NCBI GenBank assembly: GCA_018417955.1
Contig: JACTVC010000044.1
Location: 186,001 to 250,000 of the forward strand
Length of the DNA: 64,000 nt
Direction: 5' to 3'
Origin: Laccaria trichodermophora
Taxonomy: Eukaryota; Basidiomycota; Agaricomycetes; Agaricales; Hydnangiaceae
The notes under the pieces: model-generated
What the model saw: the letters and a program-made list of their open reading frames with translations, nothing else
Told to the model about the DNA's origin: nothing
Database searches by the model: none
Translations under genes and position numbers: made by a program
Shown here: positions 47,401 to 60,297 of the stretch, one piece after another
How positions within the stretch are numbered: the stretch's first letter is position 1
Layout of the letters: the number at the start of each line of letters is the position of its first letter

Positions 47401-50400
47401 AGAGTTTCTTTAGTGACTGTACAAGAACATTCCACTGAGATCCAGTTCGTTCTTCTTCTGGCTTAAAGTTTACATCCACTGGATCAATATTGCCAATGCA
47501 TGGATCAAGCCATCCTGCATTTTGAACGACATTCTCAATTCTGTTCATTTCATGAAGCTTCTGATTATTGATACTATTGGGGTCTCCCAACATATACAGT
47601 GATTCATCAATATCCAATAGACCATCTTCACCAAAGTCAGGAAAGTTAGTATCAAGTTCACCACCACTGTCATCCCATGAGCCTAATATTCCTTCTCTTT
47701 CACCTTTCTTTTTCATTTGTGCAGAGTAGTCATCTCTTGCATCATTACATTCATACTTGATATTGAAATTATTCATAAGCTCAAGTTGTCTTGCTGAAAA
47801 TGCATAGCCACAAAAAGCTTCATCCCAAGATTCATCTTCTAGTTTCAAATCTTTGCCATTTCGCCAAGGTTTGAACAAAGAAAGCATAGTAGAACAGTAA
47901 TATTCTCTGTCACCTTGATCACGGCGAGGTAAGCCTCCACCAACAAAATTTGGTATAAGAGCATTCTCCTCATCAACAACAACTACCTTGTGTGTACAAT
48001 GTTGAGGGTGATCAGGTAGAAACTCTTGACTATCTGGTTCATCATCATAAAAATTTTCATAGTTGTTAAGTTCATCATCAGAATCCAATTCACCAAGCAA
48101 TTCATCTGTTGATTCATCTTCTATATCACATGCAGTTGCTCCACCGCCCAGAAAATTGAGTTCATCTTCTCCTTCAGTAACTGATTCATCATCAGATTCT
48201 ACTTCATTTTCATTTTTGTCATAGTGAGCATCAAATTCCTGCTGCTCCTCTTTCGAGCGTTTCTCTTTTTTCGCTTTTCTTATCCAGTCATATAAAGACA
48301 TCTTCTCATAAACAATAGGACGGTAAATATAATCATAAACATTTGACAATCCAATGTACATTCCCTCATATTTTTGCAGTACTACCTTCTCTGGCATTTC
48401 TTTCTCCTCAGAAACAGCTGAATTTGATGTGTCACTTTCTGTTGTAATCATCCAGGGATTTCTAGCCTCTCTTACAAAATTTTTCCAATAGAAAAGAGTG
48501 AACTTGTGACTTGTATAATGGTCAGGGTTTCCAAGCAGATAGAGAGAAGCCATGGGACTTCCTATTTCCATCCTAGCAGTTAATGCATTCACCATTTTTG
48601 TCATCAATCGACGAGCAGTATTTTGCCTGTCATCATTACCTCCAATCATTTCAGAGTTTCTGTTAAACACTTGACGAACGGCATCAAAAGCTGTATATGA
48701 ATTTAAGCCAGTTTTTGTTACATATTCGGTGATATATCCAACAGCTGCCTTTATTGCTGTACCTGACATCAAGCTAGTAGTATCTGTGTTGCAGCGAAGA
48801 AGATATGTTAGCTCAGGTGTGAATGTATTGAGCCACATTTCACCTTTCTTTATTTTCAATGCACCGCTCAGTGGATCAACCATTGTCTCCTCTACAATCT
48901 CACATGGAAAGCGTGCCTTACATTGGCCTTGTGCATTTAGACAACCTTTCCGCTTCACTTTTGTAGGGTCTTCCCCATCTATCTCAGGTCTGCAGCACCC
49001 ATGATGATTTGATCTACACAAAATATCATCCGTTGTTGCATGAAAATTACCCCACCATACTTTAAGATTAGTGCATCTTAAACATTTGTTGCACCCTCTA
49101 TTCTTACAGAGAGGAGGTGGAGGTATAGGCATAGTATGGGTTGGATTTTTGTATTCAGGGTTGTTTTTCTGAGCATCTTGACATTGAGCTCGAATATCTT
49201 CAGAGGATCCTCCATGAAGTTCTCCTTTATGTACTGATTCAAGATATTCAACAATACATTTTTGAAAGTCAGATGAAGGATCCATAATTCGATCTCGTAT
49301 GTCTTGAGGAGATAAGGCACCTTTTATCCACAAAAGCAGGTGAAGGTGCAGTGTTAACCTCCCTTGTTGTTCAACTGTTCCATAGTATGCATCTGTTTCA
49401 CCATATAACCCAGGATGATTACTTCCAACACCTAGTACATGTTTAATAAAGTTCTCACAGATAAAATGAAAAAAGCGTGCTGCAGCTACAGGATTCTTCG
49501 CAATTAATGTAGAGCATTCTGGTGAAAAGGTTAATTCAGGTCTGAATTCTGTGTTGGTATCAGCAAAATAAAGACAAATAGGATGCTTGCCATCTGCTGG
49601 AGAAAGTGTAATAAACCAGGAGGGAGCACCAATATAAGATATAAGTGACCAAACTTCATTTCGCATGTATTTTTTAGATGTTGTTGAACCTTGCACGTGA
49701 CCTCCAACTGAATCCAGATCCTTCAACAATTGAAAGCATTCTTTTTCTTGCTCAGTTTCTGGTTTTACTTGTTCACCTGAAGCAAGTCTTTTATTTATGC
49801 TAGATATCACTTGCATGTCAAGGTTAAGCAAGCGTTCAGTTACTGAATTAAATGAGGATTTTTTGGTCGTAAGATAACCTCCCGTTGTACTTTGTTGTAT
49901 TTGTTCATGATTGAATGCAATAAGTGGAAAATGTGGATCCATTTGGAATCGCTTATCATGATACATTAACAGTAAACGCTTGTGGGCCATTGTAGATATG
50001 TTATGGGGTATCATATCATTTCCGATACCTCCAAGGCCATAAGGAAATAGCCATGGTAGCATAGCAGGAAATAGTTGAGGGTTGTTATAAATGGAGTTGG
50101 GTTGTTGAGAATGGCCTGCAAACATGATTTTTCTATTGGATGTCAAATGCTTCAGTGCTTGAGCCTTTATTGCCTCCAAAGACATGGTAGAATACTCTTC
50201 TCCAGTCAGCCCTTGCACTACAAAAGTACAAGGACCCTCTTCGGTACCTATCTCTTCTTCATTATCATGAACACTTGTAGCCTCTCACTCCCTATTTATT
50301 ATTGACTGACGATAGTCAATTACAACTGGTGCATCACTCAAAGGGTACTGGCTCAAATTCTCCTGTGATATTCCAATGTCAAAGTAGTCAGAATGGTTCA

Positions 50401-52378
50401 ATTTTAACCACTCAAGTGCTTTTGAAATCTGCTTTCGACGGACCAGCAATGGTGTACGTTGAAGGTCTTTTTTTGTAGGTTGACAAGGTCCCGTAAACAT
50501 AACAGCCAAGACTTCATCAAGTTCCTCAAGAGGAGGAGGAAGAGTGTCATAAATCTTTGCAACAGGATTTTGGAAAGTTATTGCATTTGCATGCATCTTG
50601 TACCGTCCAGAGGCTACTTTGATTATACAGCGATTGTGGCGAACACGTGATATGAGAAGCTGTTCAACATAAGTTAAGCAGGCAAGCTCATCAGGAATTT
50701 TACCAAGCCAAAAACCATTACAAAGTGCATTAGCGGGTATTTTTCCTTTGTCTAGACTTTTATTGCAAGTTTTGCATATATATTTACAGTCATCATCAAT
50801 CACAGGCCCTGTGATTTCATGAATTTCATTTTGTTCAGATTTTCTTTCTATTCGGGAAACCCCTTCTCGAATCAATGGCTCCAAGTTACTTGAGGTATCA
50901 GATCGTTTTAACATGTCCGATAATCTCGTTAGCTGACCACAAACTGCGCATCCAGATTCAAGAAGTTTGGAAGGGTGTGTGTCTTCACAGAATCCACTAA
51001 TTATTCTATGAATTAATTTCTTAGAGGGTGGTTTAGGTGGGAATTTAGTGATTTTTGATGTCTGATAAGTAGACTTATTCTCTTTACTTCTCTTAGTTTT
51101 GTACGTTGGACCTTTTAAAAATTTAATGTACTTTTTTTTAATGATTTTTTTCTTGTCCGCTTTACTTAGGCCCTTGTACCATTTAGCTTGACGTTCAGAA
51201 GATGTCAAAGCTGGCTTCACTGGAGCAAACAATGTATAAAATTGAGAACATCTTGATGAACACATATGTGCAGATAAAACCTCCAGCACGTCTGCAACCA
51301 GAGATTTGCTCGGTATTGTAACATTGTGCATCTTTGCAATAGATTTTGCTTGAACTAATGATAATTTCCCCTTTAATAATTCCAATGGCATATAACATAT
51401 AAGCAGTTCAGGGTTTTTATGTAACTCAGCCTGAGCTGCTTGAAGCACAACCTGGCCAACATATTTATAATTGATGGAGGTTGCATTCTGTGGTTCTAGA
51501 CTGTATGGAGTTATATAGCTTTTGATCTCGCTTATGTTTGCATTGAATTTTCCACCACCATATTGAATGGAAGGCACAACCATTGGCATTGCTTGACAAG
51601 TGCATCCATACCCATACCAATGTCTAATAGAATGAAGATAAGGTTTATCTATGGTTGATGCATGGTTAAAGGAAACTCTATTTGACAATAACGGTTCATA
51701 GCTATACCAGTCAGAGATGGATGAAACTGAGGTATACGTATGGGCAGATATATATTGAATTGTTTGTGAAACCAGAAGCAAGGAGAAAAAATGCACAACA
51801 AACTGACGACGAACAAATAATGCAGGTAGCGATAAAGAGAGGTGCTCTTGAAACAAGCGAAGTTTGTTTGCATACAAATGACGGAAACTACAATGTCTTG
51901 AGAATCGAAGTGCAAGCAAAATGCAGAGATCAATAGCGTAATTTACTGATAAGGAATATACAATTGCACTATAGTATACCAAGGATGGTATTTGACTGTA
52001 CAGGTATTCCAAGGCAAACTCAAACAGCAAATGGATTACACAAGTTAATTTCACGGTCACTTCTCAGAACTCATTGGCATAGACGGTGCTCGTCTTAGCC
52101 TGAACATATATTTCCCAATCTGTCTGCTCAGCCAGACGTATATAATCATCGTTGACATAGTCAACATGTGCCTGTGGGCTCGGATTGTTTCCAATCTCTA
52201 TTATGGATGCATGAAAGCTCGGGCTGTTCTCAGCCGCTATCAATCCTCTGCAAATTGCTTTGGATTCTATATTTGTATCAGTGTGATAGGTTGTGTAAGG
52301 CAGAGGAATGATGGTAAGTAGCAAGAAAGTCCATCGATATAGGTTCATTGTGAATGGAGTAGGAAGAGAAGACAGCAA
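44477..52378 (-). pseudogene. Helitron Rep-helicase with C-terminal peptidase-like domain (C)
   Basis: Mirror copy of 32561-40462 with the same domains: DUF6570-like region, HUH (LTLHLHLLLW), tyrosines (GYITEYVTK), Pif1-like helicase and USP-like tail. The same three TGA codons sit at 52064-52066, 50285-50287 and 46640-46642. Since both giant copies share every stop, neither could have made a full protein if these stops predate the duplication, so movement would have needed a helicase from elsewhere. Confidence 0.85.
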
Positions 52379-52421
52379 TCCGCATCAGAATGTTGAAAGT
52401 TGAACAATCACATGACTTGAT

Positions 52422-52856
52422 TCACATGCACACGTGATTTTTTAGACTTTGCGGTGTTGACCATGGTGGATCAAAATGTCTGACTGTGTGATGGAGGTAA
52501 TGTAGGCCAAGAAGGTGTGTATAATGTATTTTTGCTGTATTTCCTGTAAGCTCGAAACTCTTTAGCAAGAAAAACTGTTGCATCAGGCCTGTCTGTGTGT
52601 CCCAGTCCGAGTCATCCAGATGATAATGAAGGTGGTATATATATTGGGCGATGTGTGGACTAGCATGGAAAAGTTTGAAAAGGTGTCGGACTGAGGGCCC
52701 CGCAACGGAAATTGTTGTGAAAAGACGTCTTTGCGATGGTTGAACCAACAATCGGCACGTTCGGGACATGGAGGACAGTGTTTTCCAATCTTCAGCGAGC
52801 GTAAGCTGGTCCAAGACAGTATCTTGTAAGACGTTGAACGGGACGGTGACTCGCAT
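52422..52856 (-). CDS. Short F-box protein (C)
   Basis: Mirror of 32083-32517, starting MRVTVPFNVLQD at 52856. Identical protein, same truncated architecture, same spacing to the Rep-helicase. The frame is open. Confidence 0.5.
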   Translation of the reverse strand: MRVTVPFNVLQDTVLDQLTLAEDWKTLSSMSRTCRLLVQPSQRRLFTTISVAGPSVRHLFKLFHASPHIAQYIYHLHYHLDDSDWDTQTGLMQQFFLLKSFELTGNTAKIHYTHLLGLHYLHHTVRHFDPPWSTPQSLKNHVCM

Positions 52857-53213
52857 TCCTTTTTCTAATTGTTCGTCAGTTCGATGCAGTAGTAGATTAG
52901 CTGGCTTACTTGCAATCAAAAGCTTGTAGTATGGAATAAATCCTGACAAGATTACTAAGCAGAGTCCAATTCAGCAGTAACACATCACATGGCCTTCAAA
53001 TTTGCCGAAATGTAACCCATGTAACACGCCGTTGCTGAAACCATTTGGTCATCACATTCTCAAGTAGAATTTTGCTGTCATGTTTATTGCTTGAAGTTGG
53101 AGAAACATATTCATACCACTGTTTCAATTGACTTGATGAGTTTGTTGTGCATACCAATATCTTATTTCTCATAATTATTTACAAATGGCCCTATGTATCT
53201 TTGTATGTATCTA

Positions 53214-55961
53214 TCACCACTCAGCATTACACTTTATCAAGGTGGTTCTTAATTCAGGTCGATGTTTGATGAGGAAGTTAACTGCTAATGTTTCTGTTTG
53301 TCGTATAAGTAACATTGACTCCTTGTGACCCTTAAGGAAGTTCCTCCATTGCGAGACTGGACGAGGCTGGGCACTGCCTGAACGAATTTCAGCAAGACGG
53401 GTTGAATATAATGCTTCTGCCCATTCACTCCATTCGCCATAAACTTGATTTGTAGATTCATTGTCAATGATACTGGATGGCGGCCACCAAGACTTAAAAG
53501 CTGTATCATTGGCACGAGCTATCAAATAGATCTGGTCAGCACTCGTATTGGTTAAAAAGAGAATAAAAAAAACATACATGTTCCACACATATATGTTCCA
53601 CACAAAAGATCCATCTCATGTTTGGATAACTTGTCATCCACAAATTCTTTGCCATCACCCTCAATAGAAAACATACTAGCACCACCAATAGGACCCTCCA
53701 AAACTTCATCCAGGCTAACGCTGCCTATAACTAATCTCCAGAAGTATCCACCCCGAAGGATTGCAGCTCGAATACGAGGCCAACAAAGCATACGTGCCCT
53801 GAAGTACAGATATGCTTCATAGTCGGCTTGTGTGAAGATATAGTCTTGAGGACGACTGGGTAAATAAACATCAACTTCAGGTACTGATGGTGACAATGGG
53901 ATCTGAGCCCTTGAGGCCAAGGTTCGAAATGCAATGCCACGACCTGCCAGATACCTAGCAATATCGATATCCAGGAATCGATCATCAAGTCTACAGACAA
54001 GCAATGCATCTGATGCGGATGTGACTGCCAATTTCCATGGCACTGTGGCTTCTACTCCAAAGTCAAAGATATACCAGGTTTTGATGTGTTTTCTATCATC
54101 TTTGTATGGGTGATTGAAATCATGCCGTTCATTGTCAAGAATATTGATCACATGACAGATCTGTTGAAGGCGTTTGGATTTTGTTAAGGAATCAGCATGA
54201 TACATGTTAATATCACAGTTGATATTTTGAATGTTTTGGCGACACTGCAGTTCTACCGTGAAGGCAACCCAAAACCTGACAAGGTCCAAATTCCAGAATT
54301 GATGTAACACATCTTCATTTTTATTTGTCGGCAATAGACCAATCCATCGGAGCCAAAACTTTCGATGTTTACTGGTCAAAGAGGGTAATCCTTGAGAGTT
54401 GAAGGTTTGTGGAGTGACCAATCCATAACGTTCATGCATGATGTGTTGTACTTGATCGATCAGACCTTGTAAGGTGCACCTTGGGCCCTTCAGAGTGTCC
54501 TGGTAGTGGTCAGGCAATGTATTGGCATTCTCATAGTCTTCTTCGGTCATGGGCTGAATCATGGGTTGTTGTAGTGGGGGTTGTTCAATCATCTCATCAT
54601 ACTGCTTGGGATTTTGGAAAGGATCAGCATCTTTATATGCATCTTCATCTTCCTGACTGCTAGATGCATCTGGTGGTCCAAATGCACAACAACAGTCCCA
54701 CTGATTCCAGAATGAGCTATAGACTTTTTGCTGAGAGCCATATTCTGCCAAAGTTTCCTCACGTTCTCTAACAAAAACCTCCTCACGAACAAGATGATCA
54801 GGATCTCTGTCCCACACAAAGACCTGTGCAGTCTTTGTTGCTGGCATCTGTTCTCGATTCAACCTTCTCGCACGTTCAGATGGCTTCTCAAGAAAAAGCA
54901 ATTGGGTTAAGCACTCCCTGCGTTTCTGGAAAAAATGTTCCCAAATCTGGTTCGGGTACTTCTTAGCGAGATTTGTTGGTATGTGGGAAAGAGCTTCCTC
55001 CCTTTGAAACTCGATTTGATGAGGCAGAGGACCTATTGATGATAAATAAGGATTTCCCTCAGCTCTCTTAATCTCATACTTGTCCCATTGGTACCAGACA
55101 GGAATATTATGATCGACAAACCATCGGACCGATGGTTGGCAGGTGTGTCTAATGTCGGTATTGTTCAGATGTATAAATGTGCCCACACGCCGACTCTCAT
55201 GGGTACAAGTGCCAATATCAGATGCACGTATGAGGTCAATAATTGAAGGATGGAACTGCAGCGTTTCAACTAGAAAGGAGTTCCATTCTTGATACGATGT
55301 TGAATCGGCTCTTGCGACTGCATAAGAGAAGAGACCAATCCACAGAAGAAAGATTTCTCTAGCGGCATGTGCTTCCCTCCATGCAATGGAAGGTGATGCA
55401 TGTGCCCTCAGATATCCTCGTGCAGAAGGATATGCGGGAGCGAGTGCTCCAAATCTACTCAAGCCTTTCATTGCGTTGACCATCCAACATTCTGCATTTC
55501 GCCATCCATTCATAACGTGGGCAGGCAACTGGTACTTGCCATTGACTTGATCGAAATCACTGGGTATGTGAGCAAGAATGCCAAGTAAAGCACCTTCAAG
55601 GTGAGCACGTTTAGGTATGAATGCCATCCACCCAAACACCTGTGTCCACCAATGAGGTACATGGATCATGGCAGACAGATTTTCATGGAAGTGTACAGTG
55701 GGACTTTCCAGGCTTCGAAGATCAACACATTTTGGAGGAGTTTGAATATCGTCACTACAGTTAGGAGAATAAAACAGCCGGTCTTGAATTCGTTGAAGTT
55801 GTCCACGAGAGCGATCAAGGGGCCTTGATACTAGTTAGTAAAGATGGAGTGCAATTGTTAACAGATACGCACGCATTTTCATTTTCAGCTGTGGCGCTGT
55901 GCAACTCTGGAAAATAAGGCTCACGCTGGGGTGCACTGGGAGCAGCCATGTCCCAAGGCAT
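53214..55961 (-). CDS. Hypothetical three-exon protein (C)
   Basis: Mirror of 28978-31725: exon 1 from 55961, long exon to about 53605, last exon ending at 53214. The protein is identical to B's. Splice joins are as in B. The region between this gene's start and the TET-like gene at 60298 is 4.3 kb here, because S and the full repeat block are present. Confidence 0.6.
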
Positions 55962-56214
55962 AACGCTAAAGTGCACGATGAATTGAGTATGGTAAAATAC
56001 GCGAAAATCGCAACACTTACATAGATGGATTGTCCATGTAGCGTTTAGCAACTAGATTTTCTGACCTCAATGGAGTCCGTTGATGATAAGTTCGTAATAA
56101 TTGAGACCTTATTGCGTTTGAGAAAGCAAATATTGAACCCACAACAGGTTTGGTATAACCAAGACGCTATCGTGCTAATCTGAATGCAAGAACCAGGACA
56201 GAAGATAGGTTTGG

Positions 56215-58297
56215 TTATGAGTCCTTACGAGTTTACGAGTAAGACTCATTCTTTATCAACTGAGGACTTAGGCAAAATTTTCATTCATTCATTGATTGAT
56301 TCATTGATTTACCTTTCATCACCGCGGGAACTTTTTCCCTTAAACAAAAAAGCAGCCATAAAATTGGGGGAAATATCTAGAAAATTGGGAAAAAATATGT
56401 AAAAATCAGAATATTGATCAGTAAGTTGGGGAGGCTGTGTTCAGGGTCAATATCTAAATATAGAAATGAGGTAAAAACTCCCAGAAAATGAGAAAAAATA
56501 CCCAAAAATAAAAGTGATATTCTTTGTTGCCATGGTGTTGAAGGGGCTGTGTTCAGGGTCCATATCTAAAAATAGAGACAGCACAAAAAAGCACTTGGAG
56601 CAAATAGCTGGACATTAAAGAAAACATAAAGAAACTTGTAGACAACATTTTCTGGCTATATTTGGGCAGATTGCCATATTTGGAAGTGTACACTGGACCC
56701 TGAACACAGCCTCTACAATATTATAGCAACATTAAAGACCAGAAATGTGATTATATCATCTGACTAGCCTTCTTTCTTATGCAGATATTGGTCAAAATAC
56801 ATGACTATTTTCAAAAAGTGTCCAATTTTTTCAGTATTTTGTGTTTTTCTCAATAAGGAATGATCTGTGTGACATTATTTATATATATTTGTAAAGCTAA
56901 GCAAAGGGGCTACAATTCTTGTTAATAAAGCTAAGTGAGAGGCTGTGTTTCTGGTACCGTGGGAAATTTGACCTGAAAAGGAAATTAGTGACAGTTTTAT
57001 AGAGCATGCTGTTATATTTCTCAATGTGGTCACAAAATGTGACTAGCTATCTTCTTTCCTGAGATATATGCAAAGACACCTATTTATTCATGTTTTTTTA
57101 TGTTTTTCTCAATAAAAAAGTCATCTGGTTATATGATTTCAGTTATGAGTCCTTACAAGTTTACGAGTAAGACTCATTCTTTATCAACTGAGGACTTAGA
57201 CAAAATTTTCATTCATTCATTCATTGATTCACCTTTCATCACCGCGGGAACCTTTTCCCTTAAACAGAAAAGCAGCCATAAAATCAGGAAAAATGACAAG
57301 AAAAATGGCAAAAAATATGTAAAAAATCAGAATATTGCTTAGTAAGTTGGGGAGGCTGTGTTCAGGGTTCAGGGTCAATATCTAAATATAGAAACAAGCT
57401 AAAAGTTGCCAGAAAATCAGAAAAAATACCCAAAAATCAAGAGGGATCTTCTCTGTTGCCATGGTGTTGAAGGGGCTGTGTTCAGGGTTCAGGGTCCATA
57501 TCTAAATATAGAACAAAGTAAGGAAAATGGCTAGCAAATTTTAAAAAAATGAGTAAAAAATCAAAATGATACTTTTTGTGGCTATAAGGTATGAGGGGGC
57601 TATGTCCAGTGTTCAGGGTCCATATCCAAATATGGAAAATCAAGACACCTATGTAAAAATAGTATCATATTATGCAATGTGACTATATCATCAGACCAGC
57701 CTTCTTGCTCTTTGAGATATTGGTCAAAAATGCATGACAATTTCCAAAAAGTGTCCAATTTTTTTCAGTATTTTGTGTTTTTCTCAATGAGGAATGGTCT
57801 GCATGACATTATTTATATATATTTGTAAAGGTAAGGAAAGGGCTACAATTTTTGTTAATGGAGCTAAGTGAGAGGCTGTGTTTCTGATACCGTGGGAATT
57901 TTAACCCAAAACGGAAAATTATCACAGATATATAGAGCATGCTATTATAGGTCACAAATATAATTAACAAGATATATGCAAACAGGACTGTGGGAATATT
58001 TTACCATAAACAGAAAAATAGTTATAAATTTGGGAAAATTTGCTATAAAATCAAAAAAAAAAGAAAGGAAAAATAAGAATAGTACACATTGTTGCTATGA
58101 TATTGATGGCTAGACTCAGGGCTCAGGGTCCATTTGCAAATATAGAAGAAAACTCAGAAAATCATAAAGTGATTACATGTTATTGCAGCTGATGGGATGT
58201 CAGAAGGGTGGTCACATGACCAATTTCCAAAATCAAATTTAGAGTCCACAGGAAGGACTCATACATGCCATGCAAAGCACTGGCCCACACCCACAAG
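56215..58297 (+). mobile_element. S: 2.1-kb non-autonomous Helitron2-like element (C)
   Basis: The 5' end TTATGAGTCCTTA at 56215 follows GGTTTGG, and the 3' end CCCACAAG at 58297 is followed by TATAACC. Copy A has the uninterrupted GGTTTGG-TATAACC at 6286-6299, so insertion is exact and without duplication. The 3' part holds AAGGACTCATA (complement of the 5' TATGAGTCCTT) and a stem-loop around GCCATGCAAAGCACTGGC. A second 5' end lies at 57143, so the element is a 1155-base unit with an extra 928-base 5' copy ahead of it. Tandem GGCTGTGTTCAGGGT units and CArG-like boxes (56674-56683, 57627-57636) fill it. Confidence 0.8.
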
Positions 58298-60297
58298 TAT
58301 AACCAAGACACTATCACGCCAGTCAAGTTGACGCTTGGATCGGATCAGAGATCTCAAAAATCAATGGGAGTCAAAGCGGCCGTCTCGTTGTGACCGTTGA
58401 AATATAGTATCCAATGATGCAAAGACCTTGACAGAAGATAGGTTTGGTATGACCAAGACTCTATCACACAGGGCTTGAAGGTTTGTACAGAGGATCAACG
58501 AAGCAGTCGTTCCGTGGTGAGTTTGCGAGCCCAGGTTCAATTGCAAGTGGCATTTGACTTATCTACAATAATTACATAATAAAGTTCAACTTTACAAAAA
58601 AGTACGATACGGTAGGTGCTCTGTAATAAGATAACCAGGAAGAAACACGAAGAAGGGGCCATGTTGTGAACGTGTCACGGCGATGGGGTGGGTGGGAAAC
58701 AAAGCAGGGGAGTTTGGAACGTCGTTTGGTGTGTAAACGACGTTCCACGGCGATGAGTTGGGTTAAACAAAGCTGAGGGGGTGGAGACCAGCCAACGCCC
58801 GCGGCAGACGAAGCAAGTGGGTTTTGGATGACGTTGTTGACATCGTCAACGTGTAGCGGCGTTGTTGACGATGTTGATGGCAGCGTTCACGACGTTGTTG
58901 ATGTCGTCAACATGTAGCGGCGTTGATGACGTCGGGGCTGGGACAGCGACGACGTTGACGAAGCAGGTGGGTTTGGAACATCGTTTGGCGTGAAAACGAC
59001 GTGCCACGGCGATGGGGTGGGGCAGACAAAGCAGGGGAGTTTGGAACGTCGTTTGGTGTCTAAACGACGTCCCATGGCGATGAGTTAGTTGGGTTAAACA
59101 AAGCTGAGGGGGTGGAGACCAGCCAACGCCCGCGGCAGACGAAGCAAGTGGGGTTTGGATGACATTGTTGACGTCGTCAACATGTAGCGGCGTTGTCAAC
59201 GACGTTGATGGCGGTGTTGACGACGTCGGGGCTGGCTGTAAAATACTGGATTTACTCCGGCGCAGTATGCGGGGGCATTGAGGGCATTGAGGCCGTTGGG
59301 GGAGAACTGCAAGTGCAGATTCTACTCATCTATTCAAACTAATCAGTGAGTAGGTAAGTTCAATCAATAAAAACAAGAATACACGCATCTCCCAGGGGTA
59401 AAGCTTGCCAAGCCTGTGGTGAGAGACGAGGTTGATGGCGGCGTTGATGGCATTGACAACGTTGACGGCGTTGACAACGTTGACGAGTTGACGACGTCAA
59501 ATCTGGTTGCCACGTCGCCATGAGCGCTCATGGCGACGTGGCACCTGGAACTCGTGTTCAGCAAGGTCACCCATGCAGTTGAGGGGGGACAGACTCACGA
59601 AATAAGGAAATATGACGAACGACAACGACAAATGGCTCGTCGTTGTTCGTCGTCATCTCGTCGCCCGTTGCCATGTCACGTCCTCGCCTCGTAGCTTTGT
59701 CGCCACGTCGTCCCATCATCTCGTCGTCTCGTGTGGCAGCTGGCGTATTCGGGTTCTACGCGCCTGTTTCTTGGTGGTTGTCGCCGTTCGCTTTTGGGTC
59801 GTCGTGGACGTTGTTGGGTGGTGTTGCTGTGTCGTGGTTGTGGTCGTCGTCCCCGTTGTTCTGGCACTCGGTGGGCGGACAGGAATGGGGGCGACGGGGA
59901 AAGAGGATGGTAGGGTGGAAAGGAAGGAGAGTTAGCTTTGTTTGGTAGAGCGAGTGAAATAAACAAACAAATTGTCATCGTTCATGGCTTCTCGTGCCTT
60001 CGATGACACACGAACGTTTCCCGATCGCATTGATGGGAAATGTTCGTGCGTCATTCCAAGGCACCGAAGCAACGAATCTCTGAGACCCTTGATGGGATCT
60101 CGGATTTTCCTCGCCTTGGAAATTTGCCTTTACCGTTGTTTGTGAGATCTTTAGGGCAGACCCTTCGCATCAGATGGCGTCTTTTCTTTCCCCCGCCCTT
60201 TCTTCCTTTCCCCCACCTGGACACTGTGACGTTACCTTTCCTTTCATCGTGAGTGGGTCATGTCTTATGTGTGCTATCAACTAAATATCCAAATTAG
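58298..60297. promoter_or_regulatory. Divergent intergenic region with repeats (C)
   Basis: Counterpart of A 6293-8349: a GTTGAC/GTCGAC-rich zone, the 335-bp tandem duplication (about 58675-59190), dyad repeats at 59430-59505, a shorter TCGTC simple repeat (59635-59735) and the palindrome at 59994-60064. ORFs over these are composition artefacts. Most of it is deleted from B, yet the B gene order is unchanged. Confidence 0.5.
59994..60064. repeat. Snap-back palindrome before the TET-like gene (C)
   Basis: Mirror of 26651-26721: GTGCCTTCGATGACACACG pairs with GTGCGTCATTCCAAGGCAC around the core CCCGATCGCATTGATGGG. It lies about 235 bases before the ATG at 60298. Confidence 0.65.

Noticed and set aside
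27390..57500. TTCAGGGTTCAGGG and CCCTGAACCCTGAA as interstitial telomere repeats
   Set aside because: Only two units at a time, the unit differs from TTAGGG, and they are part of the longer S/D/E repeat phrase.
56212..58300. A TAT target duplication around S
   Set aside because: The upstream side reads GGTTTGG-TTATGAG, so a TAT copy would leave an extra T; comparison with copy A shows a plain insertion.
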